From NCBI GenBank assembly GCA_007125475.1, contig SLDB01000375.1, positions 1-18,525 of the forward strand: a stretch of DNA of 18,525 bases, read 5' to 3'. Below, piece by piece: positions 7,383 through 13,734 of this stretch. The stretch is from Nitriliruptoraceae bacterium. GTDB taxonomy: Bacteria > Actinomycetota > Nitriliruptoria > Nitriliruptorales > Nitriliruptoraceae. The position numbers were made by a program, and so were the translations under genes. Each line of letters begins with the position of its first letter. Within the stretch, counting starts at the first letter, position 1. The notes beneath the pieces were generated by a model. That model searched no databases, was not told the DNA's origin, and saw only the letters and a program-made list of their open reading frames with translations.

Positions 7383-8585
7383 TCACGCGGCGTCGGCGAG
7401 GACCTCACCGACGACGGCGAGGGCCTCGTCGATCTCGGCGCGGCTCACCGTCAGCGGCGGCGCCAGGCGGAGCACGTCGGGGGCGACGGCGTTCACCAGC
7501 AGCCGACGGTCGCGGCAGCCGGCCTCCACCTCGGCCGCGACGTCGCCGGCGAGCTCGAGGCCCAGCAGCAGGCCGCGTCCCCGCACCCCGGTCGCGAGCG
7601 GCGAGGACGCCACCAGGTCATTCAGGCCGGCGACGAGGCGCTCGCTGCGGGCCCCGGCGGTGGTCAGCAGCCGGTCGGACTCGATCACCTCGATCACCGC
7701 GTTCGCCGCGGCGCACGTCACCGGGTTGCCACCGAACGTCGTGGCGTGGTCACCGGGCCCCAACGCCTCGGCGGCCGGACCGCGGGCGACGCACGCCCCG
7801 ATCGGGAGGCCGTTCGCCAACGCCTTGGCGAGCGTCACCACGTCCGGGGTGACGTCGGTGTCCTGGTAGGCGAACCACGGGCCGGTCCGCCCCACCCCGG
7901 TCTGCACCTCGTCGATGATCAGCACCGCGCCGTGCTCGTCACAGGCCTCTCGGGCGGCCTGCAGCACCTCCGGCGACAGCGGACGCACCCCGCCCTCACC
8001 CTGGACGACCTCGAGGAGCACCCCGCACGTCGCCGGTCCGACGGCGTCGCGCACCGCTTCGGCGTCGTCGTGGGCCACGGTGTCGACGAACCCCGCCAGC
8101 GGGGCGAACGCGTCGTGCTTGGCCGGCTGTCCGGTCGCCTCCAGGGTGGCCAGGGTCCGGCCGTGGAACGAGCCGTCGAGGGTGACCAGGCGGGTCTTGT
8201 CGGGGTGCTGGGCCTTGCCGTGCCGCCGGGCGAGCTTGATCGCCGCCTCGTTCGCGGTGGCCCCGCACTGGGCGAAGAACGTCCGGGCGTCCGACCAGCC
8301 GGTGAGCCGCGCCAGGTGCTCGGCGAGGATGACCGCCGGTTCGGTGACGTAGAGGTTCGAGGTGTGCACCAGCGTCGCGGCCTGCTGGGCCACCGCCTCG
8401 GTGACCGAGGGGTGGGCGTGGCCGAGGCTGGTCACCGCCAGACCGCAGAGGAAGTCCAGCCACGAGCCGCCCTCGGCGTCGAAGAGGCGGGTGCCCTGAC
8501 CCCGCACGAACGCCGCCTTCGGGGGGCCGTAGGTGCGCATCACGTGGGTGTCGTGCCGCCGCAGCAGCGCCTCGGAACCGGTCAC
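7383..8585 (-). CDS. argD: Acetylornithine aminotransferase
   Basis: A PLP-dependent class III aminotransferase that converts N-acetylglutamate semialdehyde to N-acetylornithine with glutamate as amino donor. The 400-residue length is normal. The PLP-binding Lys is 254 in LAKALANG, Asp 225 lies in LIIDEVQTG, and FHGRT covers 140-144. The phosphate-binding region normally read as NSGAEANE is QCGATANE here (106-113), an unusual change in an otherwise typical enzyme. The GTG start overlaps the argB stop as GTGA. Many ArgD enzymes also serve lysine synthesis (DapC activity); that is family knowledge, not visible here. Confidence 0.96.
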   Translation of the reverse strand: MTGSEALLRRHDTHVMRTYGPPKAAFVRGQGTRLFDAEGGSWLDFLCGLAVTSLGHAHPSVTEAVAQQAATLVHTSNLYVTEPAVILAEHLARLTGWSDARTFFAQCGATANEAAIKLARRHGKAQHPDKTRLVTLDGSFHGRTLATLEATGQPAKHDAFAPLAGFVDTVAHDDAEAVRDAVGPATCGVLLEVVQGEGGVRPLSPEVLQAAREACDEHGAVLIIDEVQTGVGRTGPWFAYQDTDVTPDVVTLAKALANGLPIGACVARGPAAEALGPGDHATTFGGNPVTCAAANAVIEVIESDRLLTTAGARSERLVAGLNDLVASSPLATGVRGRGLLLGLELAGDVAAEVEAGCRDRRLLVNAVAPDVLRLAPPLTVSRAEIDEALAVVGEVLADAA

Positions 8586-9571
8586 GATCGCACCCCCGGG
8601 CGTCCGTCGACCGAGGACGTCACCATCGTGCCGACCCCCTCGTCGGTGAAGATCTCGATCAGGATCGCGTGCAGCACCCGTCCGTCGAGGATGTGCGCCT
8701 GCGGCATCCCGGCCCGGATGGCCTGGATGATCGAACGCACCTTGGGACGCATCCCCTCGTGCAACTCGTCGTCGTCGATCATCTGCTCGAGGCGGTCGAC
8801 GCCGATCTCGCTGATCAGCGCCTGCTTCTCGGCGTCACCGAAGTCGGCGTACAGCCCCGGCACGTCGGTGAGGTAGACGAGCTTGGAGGCGCCCAGCGCC
8901 GCGGCGACCGCCCCCGCCGAGGTGTCGGCGTTGACGTTGCGGTCCTCCCCGTCGGGGCCCTTGCCCATCGTCGCCACGATCGGGAGGAAGCCGTCGTCGA
9001 GGAGTTCGCGCAGGTAGGTGGTGTTGATGTGGTCGATCTCCCCGACCAGCCCGAGGTCCTCGCCGTTGGGACCGGTGGCCGGCCGCACCCGGATCAGTCC
9101 GGCGTCGGTACCGGCGACCCCGACCCCCGGAGCGCCGGCGTCCTGGACCATCCGGACCACCTCCGGGTTCACCCGACCGAGCAACGCCATGCGGACCGCG
9201 TCCATCATCGCCTCGTCGGTGACTCTCAGACCGCCGACGAACCGGGACTCGACGCCCAGCGCCGCGGCGACCTCACCGATCTGGGGTCCCCCGCCGTGCA
9301 CGATCACCGGGCGCAGCCCCACGAAGTGCAGCAACGCCACGTCGGCGGCGAAGGAGCGCTTGAGCTCCTCGTCGACCATCGCGTTCCCGCCGTACTTGAT
9401 CACGACCGTCTGGCCGTGGAACCGCGTGATCCACGGCAGCGCCTCGCGCAGGACCGCCGCCTTCTCCTGGGCGATCTCGACCCGGGCGGTGTCGACGTGG
9501 TCGGCGGTGGTGATCCGGCCCCGGCCGTCACGGGGTCGGAGCGGGTGGGAAGTGGGCTCGTCGGTGGCCAC
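8582..9571 (-). CDS. argB: Acetylglutamate kinase
   Basis: It phosphorylates N-acetylglutamate using ATP, usually the arginine-controlled step. The amino-acid-kinase fold is clear: VVIKYGGNAM with Lys 59, VHGGGPQI, NVNADTSAGAVA, LTDVPGLY. The protein has 329 residues, about 30 more than mycobacterial relatives, because of a charged low-complexity N-terminus; no start codon is available between it and the conserved region, and GAGG lies 5 bases before the GTG at 9571. Residues about 28-50 resemble the N-terminal helix found in arginine-inhibited hexameric enzymes, so feedback inhibition by arginine is inferred. It starts 81 bases after argJ and its stop overlaps argD. Confidence 0.97.
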   Translation of the reverse strand: MATDEPTSHPLRPRDGRGRITTADHVDTARVEIAQEKAAVLREALPWITRFHGQTVVIKYGGNAMVDEELKRSFAADVALLHFVGLRPVIVHGGGPQIGEVAAALGVESRFVGGLRVTDEAMMDAVRMALLGRVNPEVVRMVQDAGAPGVGVAGTDAGLIRVRPATGPNGEDLGLVGEIDHINTTYLRELLDDGFLPIVATMGKGPDGEDRNVNADTSAGAVAAALGASKLVYLTDVPGLYADFGDAEKQALISEIGVDRLEQMIDDDELHEGMRPKVRSIIQAIRAGMPQAHILDGRVLHAILIEIFTDEGVGTMVTSSVDGRPGVRS

Positions 9572-9614
9572 GGTGACCTCGATGCGGCGTCGCAGGCGGG
9601 TTGGATGGGTCGGT

Positions 9615-9630
9615 GCCGCGGGTGCGCGGC
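9615..9630 (-). other. Hairpin in the argJ-argB gap
   Basis: A 6-bp perfect stem (GCCGCG with CGCGGC) closes a 4-base loop in the 81-base gap before argB. No T-run is present; chance formation is likely in such GC-rich DNA. Confidence 0.2.
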
Positions 9631-9652
9631 GCGGTGACCGCCGAGGGGTGGA

Positions 9653-10870
9653 TCAGGTGGTGTACTCGGCGTTGAACTCGACGTACTCGGGGGTGAGGTC
9701 GCAGGTCAGGACCGTCGCGTGGGCGTCACCGGCCCCGACGAGGACCTCGATGGTCACCTCGGGCCGGTTCATCGCGGCCGCGGCCTGGCCGCGATCGAAC
9801 GTGGTGGCGACCCCGAACCGGCACACCGTGATCCCGGCGCACCGCACCGTGACGCGACGTGGGTCGAACGCGACGCCGGCGGTGCCCATCGCCATCAGGA
9901 TCCGGCCCCAGTTCGGGTCGGCTCCGTGGATCGCCGCCCGCACCAGCAGCGACGTCGCCACCGCCCGCGCCAGCGCCTCGGCGTCGCGGGTGGTGGCCGC
10001 GTCGGAGACGGTGACCGCCGCGACGCGACTGGCGCCTTCGCCGTCGCTCACGACCGCGTAGGCGAGCTCGGCGCAGACGGCGACGACCCCCCGGCCGAGG
10101 GCCTCGATCCCGGGGGGCTCGGTCACCGCCCCGCTGGCCAGGAGCGCCACGGTGTCGCTGGTCGAGGTGTCGCCGTCGACGCTGATCCGGTTGAACGTCT
10201 CGTCGACGGCACCGGTGAGCAGGGAGCGGAGCACCACCGGGTCGACGGGGGCGTCGGTGGTGAGCACGGCGAGCATCGTGGCCATCTGCGGCTCGATCAT
10301 CCCGACCCCCTTGGCCATCCCGCCGACGACGCAGCTGCCACGCTCGTCGGTGACCCGCACCGCGACCTGCTTGGTGCAGGTGTCGGTGGTGAGCATCGCC
10401 TGGGCGGCTTCACCACCCCCGTCGTCGCGGAGGGCCGAGGCGGCGGCCGGGATCGCCGATTCGATGCGCTCGACCGGGAGCGGGACCCCGATCACCCCGG
10501 TCGACATCACCAGGACGTCCTCGTGGCGGATCCCGAGCGCGGTGGCCGTCGCGGCGGCGAGGCGCTCGGTGTGCGCCTCACCGTCCGGGGTGCAGACGTT
10601 GGCGTTGCCCGCGTTGATCACGACCGCCTGCGCCACGCCGTCGGCGACGTGCCGCTCGGTGAGCGTGCAGGACGGGGCCTTCGTCAGACTGGTGGTCGTC
10701 ACCGCGGCGGCCGAGGCGGGCTCGTCGGCGGCCAGCAGCGCGAGGTCGGGTCGACCGGACGGCTTCACCCCGCTGATCACCCCGGCGGCGGTGAACCCCT
10801 GCGCCGCCGTCACGCCGCCCTCGACCTCGGTGAGCCCGGAGCGGTCGACCGGTCCCCACCCGGCGATCAC
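9653..10870 (-). CDS. argJ: Glutamate N-acetyltransferase / amino-acid acetyltransferase
   Basis: ArgJ moves the acetyl group from N-acetylornithine to glutamate, recycling acetylglutamate; bifunctional members also use acetyl-CoA. The 405-residue precursor has STGVIG (123-128), LTTDT (160-164), the KGVGMIEPQMATML block with the expected self-cleavage site between Ala 197 and Thr 198, whose Thr becomes the nucleophile of the beta subunit, and HGADPNWGR near the C-terminus. The GTG at 10870 overlaps the argC stop as GTGA. The reading frame is open far upstream through argC, but that is a shadow. With no argA in the window, a bifunctional form is plausible but cannot be proven from sequence alone. 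Confidence 0.97.
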   Translation of the reverse strand: MIAGWGPVDRSGLTEVEGGVTAAQGFTAAGVISGVKPSGRPDLALLAADEPASAAAVTTTSLTKAPSCTLTERHVADGVAQAVVINAGNANVCTPDGEAHTERLAAATATALGIRHEDVLVMSTGVIGVPLPVERIESAIPAAASALRDDGGGEAAQAMLTTDTCTKQVAVRVTDERGSCVVGGMAKGVGMIEPQMATMLAVLTTDAPVDPVVLRSLLTGAVDETFNRISVDGDTSTSDTVALLASGAVTEPPGIEALGRGVVAVCAELAYAVVSDGEGASRVAAVTVSDAATTRDAEALARAVATSLLVRAAIHGADPNWGRILMAMGTAGVAFDPRRVTVRCAGITVCRFGVATTFDRGQAAAAMNRPEVTIEVLVGAGDAHATVLTCDLTPEYVEFNAEYTT

Positions 10871-11907
10871 GGGTACACGCCGATCGCGGTGAGCCCGGTC
10901 GGTTCGTCGAGCCCCAGCACGAGGTTCGCGCACTGCAACGCCTGGCCCGCGGCCCCCTTGCCGAGGTTGTCTATCGCGCTGGTCACCGTGACCCGAGACG
11001 TCCGAGGGTCGGTGACCGCCGAGACGTGACAGCCGTTGGAGCCCCCCAGCGCCTTGGTGTTGGGGAACGTGCCGGGTTCCAGGACGTGGACGAACGGCTC
11101 GTCGCGGTAGGCCTGAAGGAGCGCCGACTGCACGTCGTCGGCCGAGACCCCCTCGCGCAGTGAGGCGTACGAGGTGGCGAGGATGCCCCGGCTCATCGGG
11201 ACCAGGTGCGGGGTGAAGCTGACGTTTCCCAGCTCCCCCGGCAGCCACCGTTCGATCTCGCCGGTGTGCCGGTGTCGGGGAGCGGCGTAGGCGGTGAAGT
11301 CGGCGTGGACGTGGGTGAAGTGCAACCGGTCCTTGGCCTCGCGTCCGGCGCCGGAGGTCCCGCTCTTGGCGTCGACGACGACGCTGCCGGCGTGGGCGAG
11401 CTCCACCAGCGGGGCGAGTCCGAGGATCGCGGCCGTCGGGTAGCACCCCGGGTTCGCGATCAGCGTCGCGCGCCGGACGTCCTCGCGGTACAGCTCGGGG
11501 AGCCCGTAGGCCACGGTGTCCGCGGCCTCGGCGTCGCCGGCGGCGAGGTCCGGGCGGGGGTGCTCCTCGCCGTACCACTCGCGGAACCCGTCGGCCGAGA
11601 GCCGGAACGCCGCCGAGAGGTCGACGACCGGGGTCCCCGCGTCGTGCAGCGCCGCCCCGAGCTCCAGGGCCGGGCCGTGCGGGGTGGAGAGGAACACCAG
11701 GTCGAGGTCGGCGAGCTGGTCGGGGTCGATCGCGTCGAAGACACGGTCGCCGGCGGCGAGGTTCGGGAACAGCGAGGAGATCGGTGCTCCCTGCTGCGAG
11801 TGCGCGGCGACGACCTCGACGTCCATCGCCGGGTGACCGGCCAGCAGGCGGAGGAGCTCGCCCCCGCCGTACCCGGAGGCCCCGACGATCCCGATCCGGT
11901 GTGTCAC
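10867..11907 (-). CDS. argC: N-acetyl-gamma-glutamyl-phosphate reductase
   Basis: It reduces N-acetylglutamyl phosphate with NADPH to the semialdehyde. The protein has 346 residues; the Rossmann glycine motif GASGYGGGE lies at 9-17, and the catalytic cysteine is Cys 155 in NPGCYPTA. The GTG at 11907 has AGGAG (11914-11918) 6 bases upstream. It is the first gene of the operon: the 195-base region before it holds the promoter and ArgR operator. Its stop overlaps the argJ start. Confidence 0.98.
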   Translation of the reverse strand: MTHRIGIVGASGYGGGELLRLLAGHPAMDVEVVAAHSQQGAPISSLFPNLAAGDRVFDAIDPDQLADLDLVFLSTPHGPALELGAALHDAGTPVVDLSAAFRLSADGFREWYGEEHPRPDLAAGDAEAADTVAYGLPELYREDVRRATLIANPGCYPTAAILGLAPLVELAHAGSVVVDAKSGTSGAGREAKDRLHFTHVHADFTAYAAPRHRHTGEIERWLPGELGNVSFTPHLVPMSRGILATSYASLREGVSADDVQSALLQAYRDEPFVHVLEPGTFPNTKALGGSNGCHVSAVTDPRTSRVTVTSAIDNLGKGAAGQALQCANLVLGLDEPTGLTAIGVYP

Positions 11908-11952
11908 GAGGGACTCCTGCGTTGGTGTTCGTGGTCACCCCGGCCGGGTGGG

Positions 11953-12004
11953 GCCGGAGGCGGCGGGTGTGGGGGTGGGACCGCCGAGGCGGCGCCTCCA
12001 CCGG
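11953..12004 (-). other. Inverted repeat in the argC leader
   Basis: Within the proposed untranslated leader, arms CCGGAGGCG and CGCCTCCACCGG (one small bulge) can pair across about 30 bases, enclosing a smaller CCGCC/GGCGG hairpin. No T-run is present, so classical attenuation is not indicated. It may stabilise the 5' end of the arg transcript or be incidental. Confidence 0.2.
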
Positions 12005-12013
12005 AGCGGGATG

Positions 12014-12042
12014 AGTATGCAGGATTCTGCAAGTCTGTGCAA
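12014..12042 (-). promoter_or_regulatory. Promoter of the arg operon
   Basis: On the minus strand TTGCAC (12037-12042) is followed after exactly 17 bases by CATACT (12014-12019), which keeps four of six -10 positions. Transcription would start near 12007, about 100 bases before the argC GTG. It is the only AT-richer patch in the gap and coincides with the ArgR operator, the classical arrangement for repression of arginine genes. Confidence 0.5.
12017..12032. promoter_or_regulatory. ArgR operator (ARG box) candidate
   Basis: The 16 bases ATGCAGGATTCTGCAA form an imperfect dyad with TGCA half-ends, like the ARG box of high-GC actinobacteria (half-sites centred on TGCA/TTCA). The site fills the spacer and touches the -10 of the putative arg promoter, so a bound ArgR hexamer would block RNA polymerase. 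A further TGTGCA just upstream (12036-12041 on the plus strand) could be part of a second, degenerate box. The ArgR gene is in the same operon. Confidence 0.6.
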
Positions 12043-12102
12043 CCAGCGCGTGGTGCCGTCCGGTCGACGGTCAGCGGAGCGACCCGCCAGACGCCGCCGC
12101 AC

Positions 12103-12543
12103 TCACCCGCCCGACGACGGGGGCTTGCGCAGCCGCTTGACCTCCCCACGGTGCCGCTTCGCCTCGAGGCGTCGGCGACGCGCCGACCGTGAGGGCTTGG
12201 TGCGCCGACGTGGCCGCGGCGGGGTGAGCGCCTCCCCCACCACGCTGGAGAACCGGGCCAGGACGGCCTCACGGTTGCGGTGCTGACTGCGGTGCTCCGA
12301 ACCGACGAGGATGAGCACCCCGTCGTCGGTGAGCCGCGGACCGAGGCGTTCGATCAGGCGCTGGCGCTGCCGGTCGTCCAACGCCGGGCTGGCGGCGACG
12401 TCCCACCGCAACTCCACCTTCGAGGAGGTGGTGTTCACCGACTGGCCACCGGGGCCCGAGGCCCGGGACGTCCGGACCTCGAACTCGGCCGGGTCGATCA
12501 CGACCCCGCCGGGGAGGCGGATCACCTCACGTGCCCCGGCCAT
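12103..12543 (-). CDS. arfB: Ribosome-rescue peptidyl-tRNA hydrolase ArfB
   Basis: A small class-I release-factor homologue without a codon-recognition domain that hydrolyses peptidyl-tRNA on ribosomes stalled without a stop codon. It has 146 residues (E. coli ArfB has 140). The catalytic GGQ is at residues 32-34 in ASGPGGQSVNTT, followed by VELRWD. The C-terminal third is strongly basic (RRRTKPSRSARRRR and beyond), matching the tail that enters the empty mRNA channel. The ATG at 12543 has GGAG 9 bases upstream. It lies 66 bases after the enolase-family gene and 195 bases before argC. It has no obvious link to either neighbour's job. Confidence 0.94.
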   Translation of the reverse strand: MAGAREVIRLPGGVVIDPAEFEVRTSRASGPGGQSVNTTSSKVELRWDVAASPALDDRQRQRLIERLGPRLTDDGVLILVGSEHRSQHRNREAVLARFSSVVGEALTPPRPRRRTKPSRSARRRRLEAKRHRGEVKRLRKPPSSGG

Positions 12544-12609
12544 CGCGGCGTTCTCCGTTCCCCCGGACGGTGCCGGCGGGTCGGTGTGCGGGTCGGTGCG
12601 GGGGGCGGG

Positions 12610-13734
12610 TCACCCCCACCCGTCGTCGGTGAGGACCCGGTCGACCTCCTCGGCGAGGAAGTCGAACCCGAGCCCCGGTTCATCGCTGAGCAGGAGGCGG
12701 CCGTCATCGACGGTGAGCTGGCGGTCGATCAGCCCCCGGAAGTTGAGCACCCGCCCGTCGGCGAAGTGTTCGACGAACACCGCGTTGGGGGTGGAGGCGA
12801 CGAGGTGCACGTGCAGGTCGTGGAACCAGTGCGGGGCGATGCCCACCCCGTAGCTGGCCGCGGTGGCGGCGATCCGGCGCAGCTCGGTGACGCCACCGCA
12901 CACCGCCGCGTCAGGCTGCAGGATCGTGGCCGCCTCCTTGTCGAGGAGTTCGCGGAACCGCCACCGACCGGCCTCGATCTCGCCGGTGGCGACCGGGACC
13001 GGGGTGCGCCGGGCGAGTCGGGCGTGGTTGTCGATGTCGTCGGGGCCGAACGGCTCCTCGATCCAGTACGGGTCGTAGGGCTCCCACCGGGCCATCGCCC
13101 GCAACGCGGTCGGCAGGTCGTGCCAGGCGTTGTTCGTGTCGAGCATCACCAGGACGTCGTCGCCGACGGCGTCGCGCACCGCCGCGAGGCGCTCGGCGTC
13201 GGCGCCGTGGTCCAGGCGGCCGATCTTGAGCTTCACCGCGCGGTGGCCGGCGTCGACGTACCCGCGCATCTCGGCGACGAGCTCGGCGATCCCTTCGCCG
13301 GTGCGGTAGTACCCGCCGGTGGCGTAGGTGGGGACCGAGCCGTCGGCGGCGCCGCCGAGGAACTTGTACAGCGGCAGCCCCGCCGCACGGGCGTTGCGGT
13401 CCCACACGGCGATGTCGACCGCGCTCAACGCCCGCATCACCGAGCCGGCCCGGCCGTGCAGCAACGCCTCCTGGTAGGCGTCGGCCCACAGCCCCTCGGC
13501 GCGGTGGGCGTCGGCGCCGACGTACACCGGCGCGACGAGGTGGCGCACCGCGTCGGTGACCAGCGGTCCCGCGAGGTTGCCGCCGTAGGTGAACCCGATC
13601 CCGGTGACCCCGTCGTCGCCGGTGACGCGGACGAGGGTGTAGTCACGGGCGGCGATGCTGCGGGTTGAGGCCTGGACCGGCTCGGTCAGGGGGACCCGGG
13701 CGGTCGCCGCCTCGACGCGGGTGATCCGGGTCAC
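12610..13734 (-). CDS. Enolase-superfamily enzyme, mandelate racemase subgroup (probable acid-sugar dehydratase)
   Basis: Members remove the alpha-proton of a carboxylate with a Mg-stabilised enolate; the mandelate-racemase subgroup contains many acid-sugar dehydratases. The 374-residue protein has the capping N-terminal domain and a barrel with KLK at 168-170 (the KxK base motif), metal ligands Asp 199 in MLDTN, Glu 226/227 in WIEEP and Glu 252 in TGEIEAG, and the Asp 275 / His 302 dyad in LQPDAA and IAPHWFH. All catalytic positions are present, so it should be active. The GTG at 13734 overlaps the upstream dehydratase stop as GTGA, with GGAG 8 bases before it. The substrate is not readable from sequence; an aldonate or aldarate is the likeliest class. 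Confidence 0.9.
   Translation of the reverse strand: MTRITRVEAATARVPLTEPVQASTRSIAARDYTLVRVTGDDGVTGIGFTYGGNLAGPLVTDAVRHLVAPVYVGADAHRAEGLWADAYQEALLHGRAGSVMRALSAVDIAVWDRNARAAGLPLYKFLGGAADGSVPTYATGGYYRTGEGIAELVAEMRGYVDAGHRAVKLKIGRLDHGADAERLAAVRDAVGDDVLVMLDTNNAWHDLPTALRAMARWEPYDPYWIEEPFGPDDIDNHARLARRTPVPVATGEIEAGRWRFRELLDKEAATILQPDAAVCGGVTELRRIAATAASYGVGIAPHWFHDLHVHLVASTPNAVFVEHFADGRVLNFRGLIDRQLTVDDGRLLLSDEPGLGFDFLAEEVDRVLTDDGWG

Noticed and set aside
9653..12001. A long 782-codon minus-strand open frame as one fused protein
   Set aside because: Its first half is Arg/Pro-rich shadow of argC in another frame; only the part from the GTG at 10870 is ArgJ.
12576..12598. Tandem copy of an 11-base unit (gcgggtcggtg twice, 12-base period)
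   Set aside because: Only two copies in the gap before arfB, in GC-rich DNA; no sign of an array or binding site.
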